Shown here piece by piece: positions 25,291 to 33,668 of a DNA stretch of 64,000 nt (its first letter is position 1; each line of letters opens with the position of its first letter). The position numbers were made by a program, and so were the translations under genes. The notes below the pieces were generated by a model, which worked only from the letters and a program-made list of their open reading frames with translations, ran no database searches and was not told the DNA's origin. The DNA lies in contig CAYYPE010000009.1 in assembly GCA_964473465.1 (NCBI GenBank), positions 1-64,000 on the forward strand, in the 5' to 3' direction. This DNA comes from CALHRB01 sp964473465 (GTDB lineage: Bacteria; Bacteroidota; Ignavibacteria; Kapaibacteriales; UBA2268).

Positions 25291-27482
25291 CTTTTAATTA
25301 TTGTTATTGTCCATTTAATTTTTGGCTTTAGGGAACTAATGATAATTACTTTATTTTTCATAAGTTTACCATATTCAGGAGAACACACACTGTCTTCGAT
25401 TTTTATTTCACCATCCAAAGAAGAAATTTGCAATATCATCTTATCATAAATAATTTCAACAGTAGTACTATTAATCTTTCTGACGTCAGTAATAAAATGA
25501 TTTAAATGAAATAACACCTTTTTTGCTATAAGCAATTCATTTAAATCTTCGCCGAATATTGATTTATCATTTATTTTAATTTTTCTAATTGTCGGTTTTC
25601 CAAAACCAAAATGAATACCTTCAATTTCTTTCTCATTGAAATTTGTAATTTTCGCTCTTGATGTATCTCTCAGCCAAAAAAGCTCATCTTTGCCTCCCTC
25701 ATTCCATTGATTTTGCTCAAGTCCACTAATTGATAATGTATTATGCATTTCAGTAGAACGAAACATGTTTCTCATTTTGTGATTACCAGTATAAATATAT
25801 GTTCCACTATCAATAAATATAGGTATTTCATCAATAAGTAGAATAGTAGATAACTGATCATTATGAGCGTGTCCGCCTTTACCCTTTTGACCAATCGAAC
25901 CGCATCTGAAGTATAGTTTAAACTTTTGGTTATCAATCATACAAAGTCCGAAATCTTTAAGAAAATATATAGACTTACGAAAATCACTTAAATCAAAATT
26001 TAGGTTAACCAATTCATGTCTAATTTTCTTGGTGATTTCTGATAAAAAATACTCTTCAATTTTTTTCTTTAATTGATTGTTATGATTTTGGTTATTGACA
26101 ATGTTTTCTATAAATTCCCTTAGCCATAAATAATTACCATCAGAGAATTTTAGGTATCTCCCGCTATCAGCATCACCAATATTAATCGTCGAGCCATCTT
26201 TAAGTAAAATAACATCTGTAAATTCAATTACTTTAAGCAGCCTTTTCCAAAATTCTTTGTCAAAATCTATCAAGCCGTCTTTAATTAATAGATTAGATAA
26301 AAACAAATTTTTGGAAATCTTTTTGAATCCCTTCCCTTTTGAATTTATTTCACTTATAGCTTTAATTTTTTGTTTTGGTAATTTTATTAAAATATTCAAT
26401 GTAAATAACAATACTTCAAGAACAAAGCAATGATAGTATGTTGAAGCCTCAAAATTGCTACCATCATCATTAAACTGATAGAAGAACTCCTTTACTAATT
26501 CAGTAATTGAATATAGAAGTGTTTGCGTGGTTTCTTTGGTAACTGCTAAATAAGATGATATAATTAATAATGAACATATATTTGTGAAATAATGATTTCC
26601 TCTCATTCCAGAAGACCACTCAGGATGTTCAATTATAAACCTGTAATGAGAATAGATACTTGAAAAAAAGTTATTTTTGAATTCACCATCAAAATCTGCT
26701 CCTGACTGTCTTAAGATGTCAAAAGCTACCAGCCAGTTAACAGCTCTTATGCTTACCTCCATTGAATTAATCCAGTTTACGCCAAATTGTGGAGGATTCA
26801 TTGCTATAAAATCCAGAATTCTATTCCTGACTTCAAATTCAATCTGTTCTTTTAACATTTTATCTGTGGTTAAGAAATGACAGACAGCCAGAACTGAAAA
26901 ATCATTGAATCTTGCCAATTCCCAAGGAACCTTTATATCAACATTTTCAACATCCCCATATTTAATTTCTTCTGATATCTGATTGGATTTCCAAACATAT
27001 TTGCTTTTGAAATCACATTGCCAGTTAACAGGTTTATAGTTATTTTGAATTAACTCTAATATTTTTATAGATTTATGAGCATTAGCTGAATTGATTTCAT
27101 AACCATTTTTAACTTTTTCAATTAAGTTACTTATTTGATCTATATTATCATAATTAACTCTTAGATTATCTGAACCCAGTAAATCAAATTCGTGCCTAAG
27201 GATATTTTCAATTTTTTCAAAATCAAAAGAAAGGATATTTTGGACTTCAGTATAATCATTTAACTTAAAATACGAAAACGGAACATCATCAAACCATTCA
27301 GGTAAATCTATAAATGATGATTCCTTTGATAATCTCTTTTTCTTTTGGTAATAATTAAAAGGTTTGATTAACTTATCAAATGCCTTTAAAAAAACAACTT
27401 TTAAACCAATAGATTTAATTTTATTTATTAACGAACTGATTTCCAACAAGCAAAATTTGAAATTTTCAATAAAATAAATCAA
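25287..27482 (-). CDS. Heparinase II/III-like polysaccharide lyase family protein
   Basis: A 731-residue protein. The N-terminal ~400 residues form an (alpha/alpha) toroid (GVNWINSMEVSIRAVNWLVAF, SGMRGNHYFTNICSLLI, DDGSNFEASTYYHCFVLEVL). The C-terminal half is a beta-sandwich with GQKGKGGHAHNDQLSTILL and FIDSGTYIYTG, the heparinase II/III signature with its metal-site His and Asp. No clear signal peptide is seen, yet such proteins normally act in the periplasm. Within polysaccharide loci, relatives are often called alginate-lyase-like proteins and modify or trim the polymer being made. Coupled to the flippase by an ATGA overlap. Confidence 0.85.
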   Translation of the reverse strand: MIYFIENFKFCLLEISSLINKIKSIGLKVVFLKAFDKLIKPFNYYQKKKRLSKESSFIDLPEWFDDVPFSYFKLNDYTEVQNILSFDFEKIENILRHEFDLLGSDNLRVNYDNIDQISNLIEKVKNGYEINSANAHKSIKILELIQNNYKPVNWQCDFKSKYVWKSNQISEEIKYGDVENVDIKVPWELARFNDFSVLAVCHFLTTDKMLKEQIEFEVRNRILDFIAMNPPQFGVNWINSMEVSIRAVNWLVAFDILRQSGADFDGEFKNNFFSSIYSHYRFIIEHPEWSSGMRGNHYFTNICSLLIISSYLAVTKETTQTLLYSITELVKEFFYQFNDDGSNFEASTYYHCFVLEVLLFTLNILIKLPKQKIKAISEINSKGKGFKKISKNLFLSNLLIKDGLIDFDKEFWKRLLKVIEFTDVILLKDGSTINIGDADSGRYLKFSDGNYLWLREFIENIVNNQNHNNQLKKKIEEYFLSEITKKIRHELVNLNFDLSDFRKSIYFLKDFGLCMIDNQKFKLYFRCGSIGQKGKGGHAHNDQLSTILLIDEIPIFIDSGTYIYTGNHKMRNMFRSTEMHNTLSISGLEQNQWNEGGKDELFWLRDTSRAKITNFNEKEIEGIHFGFGKPTIRKIKINDKSIFGEDLNELLIAKKVLFHLNHFITDVRKINSTTVEIIYDKMILQISSLDGEIKIEDSVCSPEYGKLMKNKVIIISSLKPKIKWTITIIKR

Positions 27483-27619
27483 AATTTAGAAAAAATTTAT
27501 TTCATTTTAATTTAAAATTTTTTTCAAATCGTTATTTTTGAAAAAAACGTAAAATTCTATACAATTTTTTTTTATTTGATAGTCTATTAAATTATTTAAC
27601 AATATAAGGAAATAAAAAT

Positions 27620-27826
27620 ATGCCTGTAGTGAAACCAACTAGTACTGACCCATTTGATTATGAAATTCTGATTAGAAGGCGTGGCGAGAACGATTACGCT
27701 TCTTATTGCCCGCAATTGAACTATATGATTGTCGGAACGGAACACGAGGAAGTTCGCAATCTTATGAAGGAACAGATTGAAAAATATATTGAACGTATTT
27801 CCAAAATGCAATCTGAACCAATGTAA
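27620..27826 (+). CDS. Orphan HicB-like small protein
   Basis: A 68-residue protein preceded by AAGGAAAT at a suitable distance. The core YEILIRRRGENDYASYCPQL ... VGTEHEEVRNLMKEQIEKYI follows the HicB antitoxin N-terminal fold (two strands, CPxL, G-T-x-x-E, helix). The C-terminal DNA-binding domain of full HicB is missing and no HicA toxin gene is adjacent, so a regulatory or domesticated role is more likely than an active toxin-antitoxin pair. It lies 18 bases upstream of a CPBP protease gene and may share its transcript. Confidence 0.7.
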   Translation: MPVVKPTSTDPFDYEILIRRRGENDYASYCPQLNYMIVGTEHEEVRNLMKEQIEKYIERISKMQSEPM

Positions 27827-27844
27827 GACCTAAAAATCAGAATA

Positions 27845-28723
27845 GTGCTGGTCTCAGCTAATAATATACAGAAAATTCTTTCTTTCTGGTGGATCAGAAT
27901 TATATTTTTTTTGTCATTCCTGACAATCATTCTATCCATTTCAAAAAATCTATTTGCACTAATCATACTAATTTTGCTTTTCTCTCTCCTGATTGAATCT
28001 TTAAGGGTAAAATCTTCTTTCAAAACTTTTGGTTTCTCTTTCACAAAAGATACTGTTTATTTCATTTTAGTGCCTTTTTTCTATACTCTTCTTTTTTTCA
28101 CTTTCATAACAATATTCGATCAGGCAATCAATGGATTAAGATTATTCTCCACAGTTGATAAATTCAATGTAAATTATTTTTTGGACATTTTGATACTACT
28201 ATTTTTTTTAGCATTATTTGAGGAACTGATATTCAGGGGAATTATCTATCAAGCATTATTGCAAAGGTTCGGAAAATACTCTCCAACTTTGATTTTATCA
28301 ATTCTTTTTGTGTTAGCTCACATTCTGTTCAATCATATAACTGATACGGTTTTTATAATTAATATTTTCTTGGCAAATTTACTTTTTTCATCGATGTATT
28401 TAAGAACAGGCAATCTTTGGCTTCCCTTGTCATTTCATTTTTTTTGGAACTTATTTCAGGCATTAATTCTTGGATCTCCTGTAAGTGGTTTTTATTACGG
28501 AATTGAAATTTTTCGAACTGAATTGAACAATCCTATTTTATTAATTGGCAATCAGGAAGTTGGTTTTGAAAGTAGCATCATATCTACAATTCTTTTGATT
28601 CTAACAATTCCTTTGGTTTTAAAATATTTTTCGATTAAGCCTTTCTTGAAATCAATTTTTTTTCAGAGAGCATATATTGAATCTATCCTTTCAGAAAATT
28701 TTATACACAAATCAAAATCATAA
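27845..28723 (+). CDS. CPBP-family intramembrane glutamic protease (Abi/Rce1-like)
   Basis: The start is GTG at 27845. 292 residues with 7-8 transmembrane helices. The three family motifs are present: EELIFRG (126-132) with the catalytic Glu pair and Arg, FVLAHILFNH (155-164) with the active His/Asn, and GNLWLPLSFHFFWN further on. Rce1 homologues cleave prenylated proteins in eukaryotes; bacterial ones process or protect against peptides, with few known substrates. A non-AUG start with no clear ribosome-binding site fits coupling to the HicB-like gene. Confidence 0.85.
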   Translation: MLVSANNIQKILSFWWIRIIFFLSFLTIILSISKNLFALIILILLFSLLIESLRVKSSFKTFGFSFTKDTVYFILVPFFYTLLFFTFITIFDQAINGLRLFSTVDKFNVNYFLDILILLFFLALFEELIFRGIIYQALLQRFGKYSPTLILSILFVLAHILFNHITDTVFIINIFLANLLFSSMYLRTGNLWLPLSFHFFWNLFQALILGSPVSGFYYGIEIFRTELNNPILLIGNQEVGFESSIISTILLILTIPLVLKYFSIKPFLKSIFFQRAYIESILSENFIHKSKS

Positions 28724-28777
28724 ATTCGTCACTCTCTTTTGTATTTGAACTGACATAAAAACAGAAAACAATGTTCT

Positions 28778-29947
28778 ATGATAAAAATAAGAAGATATAT
28801 TATCCTGATAACTGCTTTTTGCCTGATTGCAACTCAGGATTTACTTTCACAGTGGGCAATTTTAAAGGACGATGCTGATAGCTTAATAAAACTCGGCTCT
28901 GAATATATATATGATATGAAATTCGACAAAGCTTCAGAAAGTTTCCGAAAAGTGATAAAGGATTATCCCGATAATCCTGCGGGATATTTTCTTGATGCAA
29001 TGGTAGAATGGTGGAAAATAGCAATTTTCAGAAATTCCCGTGAATATGATAACATATTTCTGAATAAAATCGAGAAAGTATTAAACGTATGTGACAAAGT
29101 TCTTGATACCAATCAGTTCGATCTTGGAGCTTTGTTTTTCAAAGGGGGTGCTCTTGGATATCGTGGTAGGTTCTATGTTATTCGTAATAGCTGGTTCAAA
29201 GCAGCAAGCGATGGTTATAATGCTTTTGAAATATTGCTAAAATGTCTTCAAGCCGCTCCAAATAATCATGACATAATGCTCGGGACAGGCATCTACAACT
29301 ATTTTGCAGAGGTTTTACCTGAACAATACCCTGCAATTAAGCCTTTATTATTATTTGCTCCAAAAGGCGATAAAAAACTTGCCATACTTCAATTGGAAGC
29401 TTCGGCTAAATACGCAAGATATGCAAATGTTGAAGCTAAAGTTGTTTTGCTGCAAATCTATCATGAATTTGAGAAAGATACTTACAAAGCTTTGCAATTA
29501 GCTGAGGAACTACACAAAAGCTATCCAAATAATCCTTTCTTTCATAGATATCTTGGCAGGGCTTATGTTAATGTCTGGGATATTCAAAAATGGGATGAAA
29601 CATGGAGAGAAATTTTATTGAATTATATGGATAAAAAACCGGGGTATGATGAGCTCACTGCAAGGGAGGCTCTCTACTATATTGGGACTGCCTTGATGCA
29701 AAAAGGGGATTACGAAAATGCTCTGAAGTATTTTTATAAATGCGATGAAGCCTCAAGGAAACTCGACAAAGACGGTGCTTCTGGCTTTATGATTGCTACC
29801 AACCTAAAAATCGGTAAAATATTCGACCTTCAGGGCAAAAGAAAATACGCTATTATGCAATATAATAAAATTCTTTCGTGGAAGGATTTTCAGAATTCTC
29901 ATTATGAAGCCCAGACCTATCTCAACAAACCTTACGGACAAAGATGA
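28778..29947 (+). CDS. Secreted tetratricopeptide-repeat protein
   Basis: Signal peptide 1-24 (LLSQ). The mature chain holds TPR helices: IKLGSEYIYDMKFDKASESF, FRKVIKDYPDNPAGYFLDA, VEAKVVLLQIYHEFEKDTYK, ALQLAEELHKSYPNNPFFHR and REALYYIGTALMQKGDYENA. It is rich in Tyr/Trp between repeats. No catalytic domain is seen. A periplasmic scaffold is likely. It is 70 bases upstream of a NamZ-type gene on the same strand. Confidence 0.8.
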   Translation: MIKIRRYIILITAFCLIATQDLLSQWAILKDDADSLIKLGSEYIYDMKFDKASESFRKVIKDYPDNPAGYFLDAMVEWWKIAIFRNSREYDNIFLNKIEKVLNVCDKVLDTNQFDLGALFFKGGALGYRGRFYVIRNSWFKAASDGYNAFEILLKCLQAAPNNHDIMLGTGIYNYFAEVLPEQYPAIKPLLLFAPKGDKKLAILQLEASAKYARYANVEAKVVLLQIYHEFEKDTYKALQLAEELHKSYPNNPFFHRYLGRAYVNVWDIQKWDETWREILLNYMDKKPGYDELTAREALYYIGTALMQKGDYENALKYFYKCDEASRKLDKDGASGFMIATNLKIGKIFDLQGKRKYAIMQYNKILSWKDFQNSHYEAQTYLNKPYGQR

Positions 29948-30017
29948 TGTATTCAATATTATTGTAATTTAAACCTATCTACTTAAATTGCATATTTTTT
30001 AATTACGATTTAGAATT

Positions 30018-31286
30018 ATGCCTTTTGTTTTGGCTTTAATAATTATTATTCTTTTCAATTTTAGTGATACTCCCATTAAAGCAAAAACCAAAAGAGATAG
30101 TAAATTTTTGAAACTTGGAATTGATATTCTTGTTGAATCGAATTTTAATCACATCAAAGGAAAAAAAGTTGCCCTGCTTACAAATAATGCCGGAAGAGAT
30201 TCCAAAGGTAGGTTGACTGCTGAACTTTTCAGTAAATCCGCTGAGTTCCAGTTGGTTTCGATTTTCACTCCTGAACATGGATTTTATTGTGATATACCTG
30301 CTGGGAAATATGTTAACAACGACACTCTTTACAATGTGCCTGTTTATTCACTCTATGGTGCAAATAGAAAACCCCTTAGATTTCAGCTTGAGGGCTGTGA
30401 CGTTGTGGTTGTGGATCTGCAGGACATTGGAATACGCTCTTATACTTATATCAGCACAATGTTTAAAATGATGGAAGCTTGTGCCGAGAATAACATTCCC
30501 GTTTTAATTCTGGACAGACCAAACCCTCTCGGAGGGCTTATTGTTGATGGAAATACAGTTGAAAAAGGCAAAGAATCTTTCGTTGGTATTATTCCGGTTT
30601 CATATATACACGGTTGCACAATCGGGGAACTTGCTTTAATGATTAACGAAGAAGGATGGCTGGGTGAATTTGAAAGCGGCGAGCAGAAAAAATGCGAGTT
30701 GACAGTTATCAGGATGAAAAAATGGCAAAGATGGATGAGCTGGGAGGACACCGGATTGAATTGGCTTCCTACTTCACCCAACATTCCAACAACCGATGCC
30801 ATCAAGGGTGCTGCTATGACTGGAATATTCGGCGAATTGGGCATCGCAAACTTAGCTGTCGGAACAAAAATCCCCTTCCAATTCATTGGATTTAGAGGGT
30901 TTAAAACCGAAGAAGTTCTTAAAAAATTAAAAAAATATCGTTTCAATGGAATTAAATTTATACCTGTAAATTATTCAGAGATAGTCAGCAAAAACGGACC
31001 ATCCGAAATAAATGGACTTAAACTTGAATTTTCGCTCGATAACCATTTTACTCCCTATACTTACGGTTTCCGGATTTTTCTGCAAATCAGGAAAATTCAT
31101 CCCGAAAAATTTCTCGCCGATAATATCAAACCAAATGCAAAAACAATGTTTATCAAAGTAACTGGCACTGAAAAGCTGTTTGATATGCTTTTTGTAACTC
31201 AGGAAAGGGATTCAAAAATAATAAGGGAAGCCTCCGCAGGAATACGAGAGTTCACAAAAATCAGAACAAAATACCTATTGTATTAA
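30018..31286 (+). CDS. namZ: DUF1343 / NamZ-type exo-beta-N-acetylmuramidase
   Basis: Signal peptide about 1-22. The family signature is clear: LLTNNAGRDSKGRLTAELF, FTPEHGFYCDIPAGKYV, VYSLYGANRKP, VVVDLQDIGIRSYTYISTM, LDRPNPLGGLIVDGN and GTGLNWLPTSPNIP-like EDTGLNWLPTSPNIPTTDA. NamZ (DUF1343, GH171) removes terminal MurNAc from peptidoglycan fragments, in the periplasm or outside. Length 422 is normal. The product name rests on family knowledge; the substrate has been shown only for a few members. Confidence 0.88.
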   Translation: MPFVLALIIIILFNFSDTPIKAKTKRDSKFLKLGIDILVESNFNHIKGKKVALLTNNAGRDSKGRLTAELFSKSAEFQLVSIFTPEHGFYCDIPAGKYVNNDTLYNVPVYSLYGANRKPLRFQLEGCDVVVVDLQDIGIRSYTYISTMFKMMEACAENNIPVLILDRPNPLGGLIVDGNTVEKGKESFVGIIPVSYIHGCTIGELALMINEEGWLGEFESGEQKKCELTVIRMKKWQRWMSWEDTGLNWLPTSPNIPTTDAIKGAAMTGIFGELGIANLAVGTKIPFQFIGFRGFKTEEVLKKLKKYRFNGIKFIPVNYSEIVSKNGPSEINGLKLEFSLDNHFTPYTYGFRIFLQIRKIHPEKFLADNIKPNAKTMFIKVTGTEKLFDMLFVTQERDSKIIREASAGIREFTKIRTKYLLY

Positions 31287-31350
31287 AAAAAAATTTGGGT
31301 TATTATTTATTTTATTTGTATTTTTTGAAGATTATTTGTTTAAAATTTTT

Positions 31351-31357
31351 AAAGGAG
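31351..31357 (+). promoter_or_regulatory. Strong ribosome-binding site fixing the start at 31365
   Basis: AAAGGAG lies 7 bases before the ATG at 31365. It fixes the start ahead of the heptanucleotide repeat rather than at the in-frame ATG at 31428 behind it. Confidence 0.7.
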
Positions 31358-31364
31358 TAATTAT

Positions 31365-31973
31365 ATGTATTTTGTATTTTGTATTTTGTATTTTGTATTT
31401 TGTATTTTGTATTTTGTATTTTGTTTTATGAATCCCTCTCAATCTCTCAAATCACAAGATGAACCTTGTAAGCCTGACTGCTTCAGCGATAACTGGCAAC
31501 CACCTTTTCCACTTCCTGCAAATACAGTCGTAATATCATTAAGTGAATGTAATAACGCTCAAATTACAGTTAAATTCAGACAAAGAAGAGCTTGTAACAC
31601 TTGGTGGGACTGTTATATAGAAAATATTGAATGGTTAGCACCAAATGACTATGAAGATTGTATAAACTCTTTTGGTGGATTATCAAATTATGTTGAAGCT
31701 GTAACTAAATTAGCTTTTATATCTTTGTACCCAACTTCTCCTCAATATGTATGGAGAATTATGGATGGAGCTTGTTGGGAGGCGGATTATGAAAAGAAAG
31801 CAATAAAACCTTGTAATAACATTAATATCGTATGTTGCCTTCAGGAATATTACGTATATTATGATGGATTTCAATGGAAATGCCAGAAGACACCTTCAAT
31901 ATTTATTGAAGGAGAATGCGAACAAAATCAATATAATTGCATACCTGTTTGTGGTTCAATTTACGGAAGATGA
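31365..31973 (+). CDS. Cysteine-rich secreted protein with repeat-encoded signal peptide
   Basis: I do not recognise the family. The ATG at 31365 is followed at once by eight copies of TATTTTG, which encode a hydrophobic leader with the period YFVFCIL and no N-terminal charge. The mature part (from about MNPSQSL) has about 15 cysteines and many Trp/Tyr residues (CKPDC, CNTWWDC, CCLQEYYVYYDG, CIPVCG), suggesting a disulfide-bonded extracellular protein of about 170 residues. The repeat unit is not a multiple of three, so copy-number change would shift the frame: only 5, 8, 11... copies keep it open. The end overlaps the next start (ATGA at 31970-31973), so expression of the following T9SS cargo may be tied to the repeat state. 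Confidence 0.7.
   Translation: MYFVFCILYFVFCILYFVFCFMNPSQSLKSQDEPCKPDCFSDNWQPPFPLPANTVVISLSECNNAQITVKFRQRRACNTWWDCYIENIEWLAPNDYEDCINSFGGLSNYVEAVTKLAFISLYPTSPQYVWRIMDGACWEADYEKKAIKPCNNINIVCCLQEYYVYYDGFQWKCQKTPSIFIEGECEQNQYNCIPVCGSIYGR
31368..31423 (+). repeat. Heptanucleotide tandem repeat (TATTTTG)8
   Basis: Eight perfect tandem copies of TATTTTG start directly after an ATG and lie wholly inside a coding region. With 7 copies the frame meets TGA three codons past the repeat; with 9 copies it meets TGA about 13 codons past it. This is the layout of a slipped-strand contingency locus. Confidence 0.95.
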
Positions 31974-33322
31974 ATATGAAAAAAATCATTGTTATATTTT
32001 TTTGTGTTTTAAATTTTTCAAGGGCTGAGTATTCTTTCGAGGTCTTTAAAGATTTCCCCGTAAAAACTAGCCCTATATTCGATTTTAACTCATTTACTGA
32101 AGGTTATTATTTAGTCATACAACCAGTATATGAATTGATTAAAACTAAATATGTCGAAATTCCTAAAATAATTCTTTCTGATGATGGTGGCTATACTTGG
32201 GATAGTTTGACAGTATTAGATAACTACTTTAGAAATCAATTCACTAGGAATAAAATAATTAGATTGAGCCAGCACACTATTATTTCCTTTCTAAATAAAC
32301 CAATTTACAATAGTACTGAGGATTCGATAATAGATTATCATCCGATAATTTTAATAACAAAAAATAAAGGATTAAATTGGGAAGAGATTCCTCTGCAAAA
32401 AGACTTCAATTTCAAGCAGTTTATAATGCAAGATACACTTACAGGATTTATTAAACATAAAAATAAAATTTTAAAAACAGAAAACGGATGGAATACTTAT
32501 GAAGTTTTCATTTTGCCTGATTCATTATCCAACTATAGTTACATCAATAATAAAGGTGTCTGGCTTACTGATAAATCAATTTATCAGGCAGACGACACTC
32601 TTAAAATTTTAGAGATTGATAGAACTAATAATTTTAATCATAATTTGATTACTTTTTCATATCACAGAAATAAGCCTCACCCACAGGTAAAATATTTTTT
32701 TTCAAATTTATACAGTGGATTGGCAATTTTAGCTTATAAAGTTTACACAAATACCGAATTAGGTGAATTTGCATATCAGTTTTATAAAACAGATGATGGC
32801 GGGAAAAATTGGAATTTAAAATTTTCAACTCAACCTATTAGTCGTGTTGGGTTTTCAACTGCTTCGAAAGACACTGCAAGAGTTTGCGTTGGAACTCAAA
32901 ATCATATTATTCTTACTACAGATTTTGGCGAAAGTTGGTCAATCATCAAAAGTGATAATCAAACCTTCTGGGTTACAACTTCTGAACTTACATTTACAGA
33001 TTATAATACTATTGTCTTTCGTGATGTAATTGAGTTAATAAAAATAAAGAATATTATTACAAATGTGTCAGATTCTTCTATTGACTTATATAACATGGCT
33101 TCATTTTCTCCAATCAATAGAGAGATATTGATAAATAATTATGATAAAATGAATGCTCTAAAAATATACTCATTAATGGGTCAATGCGTTTTTGAGCATA
33201 ACAATGTAACTCATCAGAATTTTTTCCCTATTGATGCATCTGGTTGGCCTAATGGATTGTATTTCGTTGTTTTATCCAGACAAAACTCGATTATTACAAA
33301 CAAAATTTTTATCTATGACTAA
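31970..33322 (+). CDS. Secreted BNR-repeat protein with T9SS sorting domain
   Basis: The start is taken at 31970, where ATG overlaps the previous stop; 31976 is an equal alternative. Signal peptide 1-19 (ends near SRA). Asp-box repeats ILSDDGGYTWDSL, ITKNKGLNWEEIP, KTDDGGKNWNLK and TTDFGESWSIIK point to a beta-propeller as in the 19993 protein. The C-terminal ~75 residues (MNALKIYSLMGQCVFEHN ... GWPNGLYFVVLSRQ ... IFIYD) are a type-A sorting domain. It is translationally linked to the cysteine-rich protein, suggesting that both are surface products. Confidence 0.8.
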   Translation: MNMKKIIVIFFCVLNFSRAEYSFEVFKDFPVKTSPIFDFNSFTEGYYLVIQPVYELIKTKYVEIPKIILSDDGGYTWDSLTVLDNYFRNQFTRNKIIRLSQHTIISFLNKPIYNSTEDSIIDYHPIILITKNKGLNWEEIPLQKDFNFKQFIMQDTLTGFIKHKNKILKTENGWNTYEVFILPDSLSNYSYINNKGVWLTDKSIYQADDTLKILEIDRTNNFNHNLITFSYHRNKPHPQVKYFFSNLYSGLAILAYKVYTNTELGEFAYQFYKTDDGGKNWNLKFSTQPISRVGFSTASKDTARVCVGTQNHIILTTDFGESWSIIKSDNQTFWVTTSELTFTDYNTIVFRDVIELIKIKNIITNVSDSSIDLYNMASFSPINREILINNYDKMNALKIYSLMGQCVFEHNNVTHQNFFPIDASGWPNGLYFVVLSRQNSIITNKIFIYD

Positions 33323-33365
33323 AACTTGTTTTTCTTAGCTAGCCGATTTTATTTAGATTTCACAA

Positions 33366-33614
33366 ATGAAACAGAGAAGTATAATTAATGTTTTATATAT
33401 TATAATTACTATTTCAGTTTTGCTATCAACTGAATTATATTCAAATTACTCAATTATTATAATTGATAATAATCTAACTGAGAAAAGTGAAATTTTCAAT
33501 AGTATAACCGGCAGCTCATCTAAACTTTTGCTTTCATCCATTAGGGATTTTTCAATATTCAACTATTGGTTTAGATTCTATTTCTCTAATGACGGCGGAG
33601 CAAATGTGCAATAA
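33366..33614 (+). CDS. Short exported protein or truncated gene remnant
   Basis: 82 residues with a convincing signal peptide (1-27, ELYSN). The end, YFSNDGGANVQ, resembles the start of an Asp-box repeat (S.DGG..W) as found in the neighbouring propeller proteins, but the chain stops there. It may be a truncated copy of such a protein. No ribosome-binding site stands out. Downstream to 33668 I see nothing else. Confidence 0.4.
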   Translation: MKQRSIINVLYIIITISVLLSTELYSNYSIIIIDNNLTEKSEIFNSITGSSSKLLLSSIRDFSIFNYWFRFYFSNDGGANVQ

Positions 33615-33668
33615 TGACCGGCAGTCAAACTTCTACTAAAAAATTCATTATTATCAGAGAATAGATGT

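Noticed and set aside
30446..30946. 166-residue minus-strand frame
   Set aside because: It is fully antisense to the NamZ gene, which has strong family motifs; shadow of codon use.
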